From the NCBI GenBank assembly GCA_965246905.1, contig CBDFFZ010000033.1, positions 67,984-131,983 of the forward strand: a DNA stretch of 64,000 nt. The letters run 5' to 3'. Positions 22,823 to 32,456 of the stretch are shown here, one piece after another (position 1 is the stretch's first letter; each line of letters opens with the position of its first letter). The translations under genes and the position numbers were made by a program. Source of the stretch: UBA1952 sp965246905. GTDB lineage: Bacteria > Bacteroidota > Bacteroidia > Chitinophagales > Chitinophagaceae. The notes under the pieces are model-generated. The model did no database searches and was not told where the DNA came from. It saw only the letters and a list, made by a program, of their open reading frames with translations.

Positions 22823-24904
22823 TCATCGTATCAGCGTTACATTACCCTTATATTTCTCGGTAGCACCGCCGTTTATCTGCCCTTCTATCAGGTATATATA
22901 AACTCCCTGTGGCTGTGCCTTGCTATTAAATCGCCCGTCCCAGCCGCGGCCATCGAGGGTTGCAGTTTCAAATACCTGCTCACCCCATCGGTTAAATATC
23001 TGCATCCTGAATTTTGTAAGCCTGCTGCCCAGTAGCTCTCTTGGGAAGAAGTAGTCATTCACGCCATCGCCATTCGGCGTAAAAGCATTGGGGATGTCTA
23101 AGTAGCATGCAATGCGCACCCGTGCGCTATCGGCGGCGGAGCATCCACCGGCATTAGTAACCTTTAGCCACACCGTATCAGGCTTACTGAGGTAAATGGT
23201 CTGGCTTGTCTCGCCGGTGCTCCATTCATTGGTATTGGTACCCGGATTGTAGGCGCGGTTAGAAAGCACGAGCGCTTCGCCATTAGGGCAGATGCTTGTA
23301 TCCGGACCAAGATTCACGTTCGGGAACGGATAAACATCTACGCTCTTTTTAATGATAATGGTTGGGCATTGCGGGTAGCCCACCGTGAGTGATACGGGGA
23401 AATTTCCGCTTTTATCGTAGGCATGGCGCGTGGCGAGGGTATCCTTAATGATGGTGCCGTCGCCATAGTTCCAGAGCAGCGTATCATATCCTGTGGTAGC
23501 GCTGGCGGAGAAATCAATGCTATTGCCCGTACAGATGGCTGTTGGATTCATGCTGAATGCCGCCGTAGGTGCAGCTACCACGATCACGGTAACCTTTGCT
23601 GTATCGGCACACGGCACGGCATCCGTAATTGCATGCCTTACGTTATAAGTGCCTACAGCCGCATAGGTATGTGTAGGGTTGGGCGAAGTGCCGGTACTCC
23701 CATCGCCGAAATCGTAAAAATAGGAAGGTGTAGTGGTGCTGTTATCTGCACTGTTGTCGAAGGTGAAGGTGCCGCCGAGGCACAGGGTGTCCTTATCCAC
23801 TTTAAGGCCAACGGTAAGCGGGTGCCGGGTATCAATTGTGGTGCTGGCAGAATCTGCGCAGCCGCGTTTCCTTGTTACGAGCTTAATGGTATAAACTCCC
23901 TGGCGGGTATAAAGATGGGTAGGGTTGCGTACAAGGCTGCCGGTATTATCGCCAAAATCCCACACATACTGGTCGGGGTCATCGCCGCCGTTGTTGAGCG
24001 CGGTAAAATGTACCGTGTCGGCCACGCAGCCCGGCTTCAGCATCTTATCGATGCCCGGCTTCATATTCGTAACGCGGATAAACACAGAATCGCTAGCGGC
24101 ACAGATGAGGCGGAACTCAATATCATCGATCGCAAAGTCATTACCCGAAGGGGCCGTTTGCTGATCGTTGATGCAGATAGAGATTGATGTATTGCTGCCG
24201 CTGTTCCAGATAGCATGGAACTGCGCCCATTGCCCGTTTACGCCCGGCAGCGAGAGCGGCGTGCCCAGCAACACGCCATTGATGGCAAACTGTATAACCG
24301 CAGGGTTGGTAGGAGTAGCAGAGGCGCCCCAGGCGCTGAAATCATATTGCGAGTTGGGCACCACAGTAATTGTCTGGCACCAGATATTGGTATTCGGCGT
24401 AGCCGATCCGTTTACGATCAGCATCTGCCCGTTAGCGTTGCCGGTATGGTCGGGGAAGTTGGCAAAGTTGGTATGCACAGCGCTCGGGTTGCCCGCAACG
24501 GCATAAGTGCCTTCATTGGAAAGAAGGCCGAATGAGCCGCCGAAGCCGGGTGTATAGGAAGTGGTAAAGCCAACAGCCCCGGCGCTGAAGTTGCCGTTGT
24601 TTACAAAATTATTAGCCGTAAGCGCTGTAACCGTAAGCTTATAGGTAGCTGAAAGGGTACCAACAGTAGCTACCGGGTTAATAATATCCGGGTTGGAAAG
24701 GCCGGCTGCCGGTGTCCAGAAAGTATCGAGGGTGCGCAGGGTGGTGCCTGCACCTGCTACCGATGGTGAGAGCTGCACTGTGGTGTTCTTGCAGGCATCC
24801 ATGGTATCCGGCAGGTTGATGATGGATACGCATTGCGCACGTGCCCCGAAGCCGGCACCGGTAAAAAAGATCAAGAGTAAAGAACGTAGAAAAGATCGCA
24901 ACAT
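22823..24904 (-). CDS. Secreted PKD-repeat protein with type IX (gliding-type) sorting domain
   Basis: A 693-residue protein started at ATG 24904 (MLRSFLRSLLLIFFTGAG) with a Sec signal peptide cut near ARAQ; frames further upstream are not family-like. After an N-terminal Ig-like stretch and a carbohydrate-binding-like region (about 100-270), at least three PKD domains are visible (YVWDFGDNTGSLVRNPTHLY, FYDFGDGSTGTSPNPTHTY, WNYGDGTI). The last ~90 residues are the gliding-motility C-terminal domain (IPNAFTPNGDGVNDYFFP, IFNRWGEQVFE, GVYIYLIEGQ). It should be exported by the T9SS and held on the cell surface, likely as an adhesin. Confidence 0.93.
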   Translation of the reverse strand: MLRSFLRSLLLIFFTGAGFGARAQCVSIINLPDTMDACKNTTVQLSPSVAGAGTTLRTLDTFWTPAAGLSNPDIINPVATVGTLSATYKLTVTALTANNFVNNGNFSAGAVGFTTSYTPGFGGSFGLLSNEGTYAVAGNPSAVHTNFANFPDHTGNANGQMLIVNGSATPNTNIWCQTITVVPNSQYDFSAWGASATPTNPAVIQFAINGVLLGTPLSLPGVNGQWAQFHAIWNSGSNTSISICINDQQTAPSGNDFAIDDIEFRLICAASDSVFIRVTNMKPGIDKMLKPGCVADTVHFTALNNGGDDPDQYVWDFGDNTGSLVRNPTHLYTRQGVYTIKLVTRKRGCADSASTTIDTRHPLTVGLKVDKDTLCLGGTFTFDNSADNSTTTPSYFYDFGDGSTGTSPNPTHTYAAVGTYNVRHAITDAVPCADTAKVTVIVVAAPTAAFSMNPTAICTGNSIDFSASATTGYDTLLWNYGDGTIIKDTLATRHAYDKSGNFPVSLTVGYPQCPTIIIKKSVDVYPFPNVNLGPDTSICPNGEALVLSNRAYNPGTNTNEWSTGETSQTIYLSKPDTVWLKVTNAGGCSAADSARVRIACYLDIPNAFTPNGDGVNDYFFPRELLGSRLTKFRMQIFNRWGEQVFETATLDGRGWDGRFNSKAQPQGVYIYLIEGQINGGATEKYKGNVTLIR

Positions 24905-24905
24905 G

Positions 24906-24913
24906 ACAGCAAA
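24906..24913 (-). promoter_or_regulatory. -7 element of the PKD/T9SS gene
   Basis: On the minus strand TATCTTTG lies directly before the ATG at 24904, a perfect TAnnTTTG box. It implies an almost leaderless transcript if used. Confidence 0.45.
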
Positions 24914-24960
24914 GATATTACTTGAAAAAAAAATTGTTTTAGTTATTAAACAGCTTCTGA

Positions 24961-25614
24961 TCAGTGCAGCCGCAGCAAGGCCACCAGCAAGCCGATCATC
25001 AAAAGAAAAAGCAGTACCATAAGCGGGAACCGCTTCTCCCAGGCCGCCGCCTTCTCCCGCTCTGCATATACGGTGTCTATCATCCCTCGCAGCCATGCCT
25101 CATTGCCTGCCAGCAGGAGCAGCCTTGTTTGTACCGGCCCCAACAGGTCTAAGCGCAGGTAGCGGGTAGCCGCAAGAATATCTTCCGTTACCTGCCCGGC
25201 TGCTTTAGCATCGCCGTGCCGGCGCATTACATCCAGCGGCTCATCGCTGAGGAGGAAGAGCACATATTGCTGTAGCGCGGGCTGGTTCATGCGGTAGGTA
25301 TCCATCTTATCCATGTGGGCGCGGAGGCGGGCCGCCTCGTGCAGGAGCCATGCCGGTGTAGTGCCGGCTGTGTGCTTTGCGTGGCTGGTGCTGCCCTCAA
25401 GCCAGCGCTCCTCGTTGTATTTACGGCGGTTCTTATCATTACCCAGTATGTTATAAGCTTCTTTAATCTCTCGAAAATGGCCTTCGGCAAATGGGTTGTC
25501 TGCATTGCGGTCGGGGTGGTATTGCAGCGCCAGCCGGCGGAAGGCTTTTTTGATTTCCTCGCCTGTAGCCTGCGGCTGCATTTCCAGTGTACGATAATAG
25601 TCCTTAAGACGCAT
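24961..25614 (-). CDS. J-domain protein with C-terminal membrane anchor
   Basis: A 217-residue protein. Residues 1-70 form a complete J domain (KDYYRTLEMQPQATGEEIKK, the HPD triad in YHPDRN, then FREIKEAYNILGNDKNRRKY). The remainder is helical without the G/F or zinc regions of full DnaJ, and the last ~20 residues (FPLMVLLFLLMIGLLVALL) form a transmembrane helix. It probably recruits Hsp70 to the inner membrane. It lies upstream of the PKD/T9SS gene on the same strand and divergent from tatA. Confidence 0.9.
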   Translation of the reverse strand: MRLKDYYRTLEMQPQATGEEIKKAFRRLALQYHPDRNADNPFAEGHFREIKEAYNILGNDKNRRKYNEERWLEGSTSHAKHTAGTTPAWLLHEAARLRAHMDKMDTYRMNQPALQQYVLFLLSDEPLDVMRRHGDAKAAGQVTEDILAATRYLRLDLLGPVQTRLLLLAGNEAWLRGMIDTVYAEREKAAAWEKRFPLMVLLFLLMIGLLVALLRLH

Positions 25615-25728
25615 GGCGTGTATAAAAGGCTTGGTGCAGATAAATAAAAAAGGAGGGAATGATCATCATCCATAAATCTACAGCGGCGAATGCTGCGTAT
25701 CTAGGGTTACAAAGATCAATTAAAACCA

Positions 25729-25941
25729 ATGACAACAGCAACGGCACAATTACTGATATCCATGCCAGGTGGCGGCGAATGGCTCTGGATCATCCTCGGG
25801 GTGATCATCCTTTTTGGTGGTAAAAAGCTGCCCGAGCTGGCCAAAGGCATTGGTAATGGCATAAGAGAATTCAAGGAAGCTAAGGAAGGCGTTAAGTCAG
25901 AAATAGAAGAAGGAATGAAGGGCGACAAGGTCGTTTCTTAA
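25729..25941 (+). CDS. tatA: Twin-arginine translocase subunit TatA
   Basis: A 70-residue TatA/E protein: a short N-terminus, one membrane helix (WLWIILGVIILFGGKKLPEL, about 18-37), and the amphipathic helix with FKEAKEGVKSEIEEG. It forms the pore of the Tat system that exports folded proteins. TatC is not in the window. A strong terminator follows at once. Confidence 0.95.
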   Translation: MTTATAQLLISMPGGGEWLWIILGVIILFGGKKLPELAKGIGNGIREFKEAKEGVKSEIEEGMKGDKVVS

Positions 25942-25958
25942 AGACAGGGTGATTCGAT

Positions 25959-25993
25959 AAAAAAGCCGGGAAGTTGCTGCTTCCCGGCTTTTT
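25959..25993 (+). terminator. Terminator of tatA
   Basis: AAAAAGCCGGGAAG and CTTCCCGGCTTTTT form a near-perfect stem with a short loop, 18 nt after the tatA stop codon. Confidence 0.92.
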
Positions 25994-26403
25994 CGTGTTG
26001 CTGATATATATCGTGCAGGGTTTATGCTGATATGTATGCTAAGGGGGCAAACTCTAAGGGTAGAAGTCTTTACATTGCTGTCATTTGCACTGGTTCTGTG
26101 CAGTAGCTCAGTAGTAATTTTGCTCGAAATTCTGGCACGCCTTGAAGAGTATCTGTAAATTTATGGTAGATGGCATGCCTTAGCAACTTTAATATAAGGG
26201 CAAACCAATAGTTGATATAAAATATATATCCGGAAGATGACCGTTGCCCGCTGATGCCAGCCATATTTTCAGATTGAGAAGGAGAGAAATATGCTAAAGT
26301 ATTTCCCGCCTTTCATTCAGGGATTTATGTTTAAAGCCAGGTTTAAAATTATTTTACTTTATGCGGGCCACTAACACAAGGATCATTATAAGGAGAAGCA
26401 AAA

Positions 26404-26595
26404 ATGATTGATACTCTTGTACATGCATTTTTATTGATCAATGCGCTTACTATGGCAACATTCGGAAATGTGCTCACAGGCTGAACAGCCGCGCAATATG
26501 GCTGCTACCAATGATAAACATTCTGTTCATTTATAAAATCGCGGCGCAGTATGCCCACGGCCGGCAACGCAATACTCTAAAAAAGGAGCTCGCTC
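26404..26595 (+). pseudogene. Possible frameshifted small membrane protein
   Basis: ATG 26404, preceded by AAGGAGAAG, gives a hydrophobic peptide MIDTLVHAFLLINALTMATF that stops at TGA after 26 codons. Shifting frame at the stop, a protein-like sequence continues (LNSRAIWLLPMINILFIYKI, then a charged RQRNTLKKEL). Together they look like one small membrane protein broken by a one-base change. No family is recognised; it could be chance. Confidence 0.3.
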
Positions 26596-26600
26596 AAACC

Positions 26601-27068
26601 TCACATCCCCGGAAACAACCCCCGCCCAACGCTCTCGCGGAATGGCCATGGAATACATGCTACGATAATCAATAAGGCAGCAAGCGTACACCAGAACAGC
26701 CGGCTGAATTTTGCCTTGTCTGCACGTTTGCCTTTGGTACCGGCATAGCCAATATGTACCAGCACAATGGCAAGGATCATCACCGGGCCGTGTTCTATCG
26801 TCCAGAACCGGGCTACCGGGCTTTTCATCACCGCGCCCATAGTACCGCCTGTATAATTTTGCAGGTACCCTTTCAGGTAATAAAGGACCAGCCCCAGCAG
26901 CAACTGCACATCGCAGGATATAAGCAGGTAGAGTGCCGTGCGCTTATCGCCAGCGGTAAATAACTTTTTGCCACCCAGCCCGCGCGCAGCAGTAAAGAGG
27001 GTGAGTAAACCGAAAAGGAGCACTGCCCAGCGGAGAATATTATGTAGGTGAAGGAGGCCGGTTTGCAT
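26601..27068 (-). CDS. Four-helix integral membrane protein
   Basis: A 155-residue protein started at ATG 27068 (MQTGLLHLHNILRWAVLLF); a longer frame to 27203 is not protein-like at its start. Four transmembrane helices are evident, with His residues in the first (HLHNILRW) and third (FWTIEHGPVMILAIVLVHIG) helices in a cytochrome-b-like pattern. Haem binding is only a suggestion from these histidines. It follows the LTA-synthase-like gene on the same strand after 163 nt. Confidence 0.8.
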   Translation of the reverse strand: MQTGLLHLHNILRWAVLLFGLLTLFTAARGLGGKKLFTAGDKRTALYLLISCDVQLLLGLVLYYLKGYLQNYTGGTMGAVMKSPVARFWTIEHGPVMILAIVLVHIGYAGTKGKRADKAKFSRLFWCTLAALLIIVACIPWPFRESVGRGLFPGM

Positions 27069-27231
27069 AATTAAAATTTTGGCTTGAATGAATAGGACAA
27101 CGAAAATACAGCCCAACAGTGTAAAACCCGCAAGATAACCTTGGCCCTGTGTTTCCACCCCCTCGCTGTCAAACGCTTCGCTGGCGGCGGTGTTTAACAG
27201 CATGCCCCCGCCAGCGGGGGAAACCCGATTA

Positions 27232-29145
27232 CTACTGCGCCGAAAGCTTATTATGAATCAGGGCATCGCGGTAAAGCTGTAGGAATGCCTGGAATTCTTT
27301 GTGCTGCCTTACACCATCCGCCGGAAGCGAAGTAAGAAGATCATGCAAGCAGGTACTGTCATTTGGGAAGCGGAAAAGCCCTGTTGGCGTTGTCTCTTTA
27401 AGCCGGAGCAGGTAGTGATCCGTAAGCCACTGATAGCTGCCGTTGCTTTCATTTACCGCATAGCGCATTCCGCCCGGCCGGAGGATGCTGTTGCCGAAAG
27501 CAAAAAAGCGCTCATCATAATGAAGGTAATCCAACACGGTAGGCAGGATATCCAACTGCTGTGCCGGCGCAGGGAATACGCCCCTGAGGGTAGTATCGCC
27601 GGGAGCATAATACAGGATAGGGATGGCATAGCGGCCCATATTGCCGCCGTAATAGCCACCACCGGTTTGCGGTGAGCAATGATCTGCGGTGAGCACAAAA
27701 AGCGTATTGCGGTACCAGGGCTGCTTTGCAGCAGTGGCAAAGAATTGCTGCAAGGCATAATCCGTGTAGCGCACTACGGCATACACAGGCAGACTGCCCT
27801 GTGGGAAACGCGCCCTGTATTGTGCCGGCACGGTATAAGGCGGATGCGAGCTCAGCGTAAATACTGATGCTGCAAATGGCTCCTTCATCCGGCCCAGGCC
27901 CCCGGCAAAATATTGGAGGAAAGGCTCATCGGGGATACCCCAGTTGCCATCATAATCGGCCTCGTTATTGTATTCCTTACGGCCATAATAATGTGCATAG
28001 CCTGCAGCAGCCGAGAAAATATCGAAGCTCATGGTACCATTCGTGCCGCCATGATAGAAGGCCGTCTCATAGCCTTTTTTGCGCAGGAGGCCGGGGAGCG
28101 CATCGATGCGGTTGGTGCCATAATTGGAAGTGGTAAAAGCCTCATCCATAAGGCTCGGTATGCCGGCCATGATTGCCGGAATACCGGCTGCAGAATTATT
28201 GCCATTGGCAAAACCCTGCGTACAGACCAGCGAAGCATTCATCAGCGAATCGAGGAAGGGCGTAGCGGAAGCGCCACTGCCGAGCTTTGTAAATTCCTTT
28301 GAAAAGCTTTCGATGATAAGGACCACCACATTCATCCTGCGGAAAGGTTGCTGCCCGCGATAATCCTTTACCGGCCGGATGATGGAAGCTGCTTCGGCCG
28401 CGGGTATAAAATGAAATTCCTCGAGATCGGGTGTGGCATAAGAGGTTATGATGCTGAACGGCGTATTGAGTACAACAGGTACATACCTGCTTTCCGTAAC
28501 CTGCACAGCATTGCGCAGCCCGATAGGAATGTATTGCGCCCCGCCGCGAATAGCCAGCACAGATATACCTGCCACAACTATAAGACTCACAGCCCGCGCT
28601 CCAAACAGTACTATCATTTTTATGCCTTGCGGCGGAATAGCTAAAGGGGTAGCCTTACAGATGCGCTTATTAATCCTGATAAAAATAAAAGTAAACAGGG
28701 CAACTGCCAGCGGCACATACCAATAATCGGTGATAAAGCGCGGCAGCAGGTTCCAGAAGTCGCCCTTGCGGCCAATCATCTTCAGCACATCGGCCGTAGC
28801 GCGCTTGAAGTTGTATGGATAATAGGCCCAGTCGCTCAGCTCAAACAGGAAAGCAAGCACATTTACCGCGATGAACAAAACCTGGGTAAAGCCCCGCCAG
28901 CGCGGCATTCGCCACAGGGGCAGCGGCAACAGCAGGAGCAGCATATAAAGCGCATTCAGCGCAAAGATGGCCGAGAGATCGTAGCGCAACGCATAAAAAC
29001 AAAGCTGTAAAAATCCCCCAAAAGAAAGCCCCCTGAACTGCGCGGCATTGATAAGCGTAAAGAAGCAACGGCTTACAAAATAACAGCCCAGCAAGAGCCA
29101 TATCTGTAGCAAGATTCTTTTAAGGGGGGTAAAGAGTGGCTTCAT
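27232..29145 (-). CDS. LTA synthase family sulfatase-fold membrane protein
   Basis: A 637-residue protein with five N-terminal transmembrane helices (to about residue 220) and an extracytoplasmic sulfatase-like domain (about 265-600). Metal and catalytic blocks are NVVVLIIESFSKEF with its acidic ligand, the nucleophile region FANGNNSAAGIPAIM, HGGTNGTMSFD and the VLTADHCSP metal site. Gram-positive homologues polymerise glycerol phosphate; in Bacteroidota the group is thought to add phosphoglycerol or phosphoethanolamine to envelope glycans or lipids. It heads into a run of envelope genes. Confidence 0.92.
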   Translation of the reverse strand: MKPLFTPLKRILLQIWLLLGCYFVSRCFFTLINAAQFRGLSFGGFLQLCFYALRYDLSAIFALNALYMLLLLLPLPLWRMPRWRGFTQVLFIAVNVLAFLFELSDWAYYPYNFKRATADVLKMIGRKGDFWNLLPRFITDYWYVPLAVALFTFIFIRINKRICKATPLAIPPQGIKMIVLFGARAVSLIVVAGISVLAIRGGAQYIPIGLRNAVQVTESRYVPVVLNTPFSIITSYATPDLEEFHFIPAAEAASIIRPVKDYRGQQPFRRMNVVVLIIESFSKEFTKLGSGASATPFLDSLMNASLVCTQGFANGNNSAAGIPAIMAGIPSLMDEAFTTSNYGTNRIDALPGLLRKKGYETAFYHGGTNGTMSFDIFSAAAGYAHYYGRKEYNNEADYDGNWGIPDEPFLQYFAGGLGRMKEPFAASVFTLSSHPPYTVPAQYRARFPQGSLPVYAVVRYTDYALQQFFATAAKQPWYRNTLFVLTADHCSPQTGGGYYGGNMGRYAIPILYYAPGDTTLRGVFPAPAQQLDILPTVLDYLHYDERFFAFGNSILRPGGMRYAVNESNGSYQWLTDHYLLRLKETTPTGLFRFPNDSTCLHDLLTSLPADGVRQHKEFQAFLQLYRDALIHNKLSAQ

Positions 29146-29162
29146 CTAACAAAGAAAATTGC

Positions 29163-29705
29163 TTACCAGCCCATACGCTCCCGAAGCTTACGGATATGCT
29201 CCATATGGTGGCGGGAATGCCAGGCATACATTGCTGTCATCTCCCAAAGAGGCACATGGCGGTTATGCTCCGGGTGAAAATAAGTAAGCGCCCAATCGGC
29301 AGGCTGTAGATGGCGCAAGAGCGTACCCCAGCGGCGGTGCAGGGCATGAAGCAAGGTGATGGATACATTCACCGGCACGGCTTCGATTTCCGGCGTAAGG
29401 GCCCATAGCTTTTCCTCATAAGGCCGGATGACCGGCGCCTCTTCTGTAAGTGCAAGCTTCAGGCGGATAAAAGCATTCAGGTGGCTATCGGCAAGGTGGT
29501 GGATCACCTGGTTTATTGTCCACCCATCCGGACGATAGGTAGTATCGAGCTGTGCGGCATCCAGGTTTTCGATACATACATCCAGCCATGCGGGGAGTGC
29601 TTCTATGATAGCTATCCACTCGTTGTGAAGGCCGGGCAGATAGGTGTCCGGTACTGTGAAGCGGCCAATAGGGTAGCGCAGATCTTCGGATTGCTGCTCC
29701 TCCAT
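29163..29705 (-). CDS. YfiT/DinB-like putative metal-dependent hydrolase
   Basis: A 180-residue protein of the YfiT (bacillithiol transferase-like) branch of DinB. The family start motif RYPIGRF and the metal-binding His residues in INQVIHHLADSHLNAF and MYAWHSRHHMEHIRKL are present. Family members are thought to transfer low-molecular-weight thiols or hydrolyse substrates using the metal. It ends 17 nt before the LTA-synthase-like gene and begins 2 nt after the DUF3298 gene, so all three are one operon. Confidence 0.9.
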   Translation of the reverse strand: MEEQQSEDLRYPIGRFTVPDTYLPGLHNEWIAIIEALPAWLDVCIENLDAAQLDTTYRPDGWTINQVIHHLADSHLNAFIRLKLALTEEAPVIRPYEEKLWALTPEIEAVPVNVSITLLHALHRRWGTLLRHLQPADWALTYFHPEHNRHVPLWEMTAMYAWHSRHHMEHIRKLRERMGW

Positions 29706-29707
29706 AA

Positions 29708-30946
29708 TTAAAGTTTTTTAGCAGAAAATTGGTGGGAACGGGCTACTGCTTTATCCGCAGCGATATTCATGGCAACGCCACTGCCCGCCGAAAGCTCCAT
29801 CCGCTTTTTAAAATCTTCTGTAAGCAGCGAAGCAATTTTCCCGAAGGGGATAAAAAGATGCACCGGCCCGTCTGAGTATGAAGCTAGCTCGTAAGGATTA
29901 TATACCAGCGTGAGCCCCGCAGGTGTGCAGTAAAAATTTCCGGTTACCGGCACAGCTTCAGTAAGGAGGCGGCTGCTCAGGTCTTCCGTGCTTTTTATAT
30001 TGAAATAATCGCGCACCGCCAGCTCTAAGTAAGGCTTCAGCGCAGCCGTATCGGTGATCACTTCTTCGATAGGCCATTCCCGGTGCCCCTTCATATCGAG
30101 GGTATGGAAGCTGCTGCTGTACGAGGAATGAGCGCCGCCGGTGTAGATGCTTTCCGCATCTTCAAGCACCAGCCACTGCCGGTCGTTATAAAGTACGTGG
30201 TGGAAGAACGTGCTGCTGTAATGATAAGCGATGTCTTTTCGTTTGGCTTCAGGCCAGGCCCTATCCACCACATCGCGCAGCTCATTCCGGTAACCGGAAA
30301 AATAGCGGAACGCGCGTGTTTTGAGCCCGGCGGCCACACCGGCGGCACCTTCAAAGCGCATGGCCGTAGTAAGCCGCGAGCGGGTAAAGGCAGACTCCTC
30401 TGCGCTCCATCCGGCAGCAGGCCATACCATGCCATAAGCGGCGGTGGCTTTTGGCTCCATCATATCCCGAAAAAGCCGGCCGGTATCCTGGAGGTACCAG
30501 GCATCCAGCTTATAGCTTCCATCGGGGTAGGCTTCCTCTAATTTGAGCTGTTCTGCTACTCCGGTGATGGTGTTGGTTATAGTGCCTGTTACTCCATTGG
30601 CTGTATTTTTTAACATCCAGATCCGGTCGCAATCGGGCCCTTCATTAAAGTAGTAGTCATGTGCGGAAGAGGTATCTGCGGTGGCGCTAAGATGTATGGG
30701 CCGGTTATCCGACAGGGTATAATAAAAAGCATCGCGCACCCGTCCGCCGGCATACTGTGTGAGGTGCAGCACAATATTGCGGGTGCCTGCAGAGCCGCCA
30801 TAGCGCTTATAGAAAGAGCCGGTAGTACCACTTAAAGTGTCGGTTGTGCCCGCCTGTGCTGCGGTTTCGCTGCCACTGCTTTTCTGCGTGTTATTGCAGG
30901 CAACGCATGTGAGTGAGAATAAGAGTAGCGCGTAAAAGATTTTCAT
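29708..30946 (-). CDS. DUF3298/DUF4163-type lipoprotein
   Basis: A 412-residue protein started at ATG 30946 with a lipoprotein signal (MKIFYALLLFSLTCVACNN, lipobox Cys17). The C-terminal third carries the DUF4163/DUF3298 pair seen in PdaC and RsiV (GGAHSSYSSSFHTLDMKG, then VYNPYELASYSDGPVHLFIP). These domains often bind lysozyme-like enzymes or peptidoglycan fragments. The N-terminal half is unassigned. It lies 2 nt upstream of the YfiT gene. Confidence 0.86.
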   Translation of the reverse strand: MKIFYALLLFSLTCVACNNTQKSSGSETAAQAGTTDTLSGTTGSFYKRYGGSAGTRNIVLHLTQYAGGRVRDAFYYTLSDNRPIHLSATADTSSAHDYYFNEGPDCDRIWMLKNTANGVTGTITNTITGVAEQLKLEEAYPDGSYKLDAWYLQDTGRLFRDMMEPKATAAYGMVWPAAGWSAEESAFTRSRLTTAMRFEGAAGVAAGLKTRAFRYFSGYRNELRDVVDRAWPEAKRKDIAYHYSSTFFHHVLYNDRQWLVLEDAESIYTGGAHSSYSSSFHTLDMKGHREWPIEEVITDTAALKPYLELAVRDYFNIKSTEDLSSRLLTEAVPVTGNFYCTPAGLTLVYNPYELASYSDGPVHLFIPFGKIASLLTEDFKKRMELSAGSGVAMNIAADKAVARSHQFSAKKL

Positions 30947-31034
30947 AATAGAGGCAGGCCGGCGGCAGATGCCAGCGCAAAAATAAAGCCTTTGGCCACG
31001 CCTGCACCCGGAAATATTCCTGAAACATTTGTAT

Positions 31035-31676
31035 TCAGAATTCAAACTGCTCCACCTCGCTGTTATCGAGCACCTCATTAATAAAACGGTGGTGGGCTTT
31101 TTCCGGGCCTTCTATCTGCCAGGTTGCGGTGATCATGCCGCTTTCCCTCTTATGGTGTGTGCTGTGCTTATGCAGGCCGCAATGCTTTACGAGGCCGGTT
31201 ACATAATGCGCTTTGAAGAGATGCAGGGGATAAGTCATCCGGTAGGTACGCACACTGTTGAGCTTTTCTATCAGTACCTCAAGCTGGTGCAGCGCAAACA
31301 GCACCAGCACTACCACGCCCGTAGCCATACACGCTACCTCCCAGCGCATGCATCCTGCCAGCATACCGATGCCTGCCGTTACCCAAATAGTTACAGCCGT
31401 AGTAATGCCTTTTATGCCTGCATCGCCTTTAAAGATAACGCCGCCGCCCACGAACCCAACACCAACAACTATATTGGAAGCTATGCGGGAATGATCATCT
31501 TTAGCGCCCAGAAACTCGGAGCAGACAGTGAAGATGGCTGCACCCAGGCATATAAGCATCATAGACCGCAGGCCGGCAGATTTATTGAACCATTCCCGCT
31601 CAATACCGATAACGCCGCCGAGCAGCACTGCCAGCAGCAGCCGCCAGAGTATATCGAGGTCTAAGCCTGTATCCAT
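31035..31676 (-). CDS. MgtC/SapB family membrane protein
   Basis: A 213-residue protein. Residues 1-140 form the MgtC transmembrane domain with the hallmark LLLAVLLGGVIGIEREW and IVVGVGFVGGGVIFKG segments; a cytosolic ACT-like C-terminal domain follows (about 150-213). Family members modulate ATP synthase or magnesium-linked fitness. It lies between the deacetylase gene (12 nt) and the DUF3298 gene on the same strand. Confidence 0.92.
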   Translation of the reverse strand: MDTGLDLDILWRLLLAVLLGGVIGIEREWFNKSAGLRSMMLICLGAAIFTVCSEFLGAKDDHSRIASNIVVGVGFVGGGVIFKGDAGIKGITTAVTIWVTAGIGMLAGCMRWEVACMATGVVVLVLFALHQLEVLIEKLNSVRTYRMTYPLHLFKAHYVTGLVKHCGLHKHSTHHKRESGMITATWQIEGPEKAHHRFINEVLDNSEVEQFEF

Positions 31677-31688
31677 CCTGCTTAAATT

Positions 31689-32438
31689 TTAAAAGGGTTT
31701 GAGCTTGCCTTTGCGCAGCTTTATCTTAAAATCATCCAGATTGTCCTCCCCGCGGATGTCGATGCGCTTCAGCTCATATATATCTGCAGCCGGCATGCGC
31801 TCCGGCTTATTGCCTATCCGGAAGGCAGCAGCCAATCCCGCCTCTTTAAAAGCTCTTTTCATCGCCGCCGATACGGTTGAATCTTTTGGGCGGGCACCGT
31901 AAGGATAAGCAAGTATTGGCTCATACTTAATATCCGCATGTTGAAAGGCTGTAGTAGCATTCGCCATTATCGCTGTAATCTGTGTGGCAGTACGCTTCGA
32001 AAAGTTCTCGTGGCGGTACCCATGAAAACCCAGCTGTATATACTTCGCGTCCATGCTTTTCAATTCAGCTACAGTCAGTTTTCTGTTTATTTCTTCGCCT
32101 TCGGCAGATGCTGTGCCATCCAGCGTATCTCCAATGATAAAGATCGTTGCGCACCAACCCAGCTCTTGCAATAATGGATAAACATAAGTGAGGTTGTTGC
32201 GATAGCCATCATCGAAAGTAAGCAGGACGGTTTTATCCGGCACTGGTATTCTGCCTATGCAGACGGACATAAATTCCTGCATCGATAATGCGCGGTAGCC
32301 TTCGTCTTTCAGGTACATCCACTGCTCGCGCAGCTGATCAGGTGTAAGCGTAAGCCCATCCTGCTGCCCCGGCCAAATCCGGTGATACATAAGTACAGGT
32401 ATTCCTTTAACGGCAGGGAGAAGCCAGTGCAGGCGCAT
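31689..32438 (-). CDS. Polysaccharide deacetylase family protein
   Basis: A 249-residue NodB-fold protein. The metal and catalytic motif LLTFDDGYRNNLTYVYPLL is intact, the second motif LGFHGYRHENF holds the His ligands, and ILAYPYGARPKDS follows. It would remove acetyl groups from peptidoglycan or a surface glycan. No signal peptide is clear, but MRLHWLLPAVKGIPVLMYHR starts directly with the domain. It is the first gene of the minus-strand envelope run. Confidence 0.92.
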   Translation of the reverse strand: MRLHWLLPAVKGIPVLMYHRIWPGQQDGLTLTPDQLREQWMYLKDEGYRALSMQEFMSVCIGRIPVPDKTVLLTFDDGYRNNLTYVYPLLQELGWCATIFIIGDTLDGTASAEGEEINRKLTVAELKSMDAKYIQLGFHGYRHENFSKRTATQITAIMANATTAFQHADIKYEPILAYPYGARPKDSTVSAAMKRAFKEAGLAAAFRIGNKPERMPAADIYELKRIDIRGEDNLDDFKIKLRKGKLKPF

Positions 32439-32456
32439 GTTGTAAAGGTATTCCGG

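Larger units (their letters stand above)
25942..26600. other. Spacer with a broken membrane-protein frame
   Basis: After the tatA terminator no gene is evident to about 26385. A ribosome-binding-like AAGGAGAAG precedes an ATG at 26404 that opens a short frame broken after 26 codons (see 26404-26595). Confidence 0.55.
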
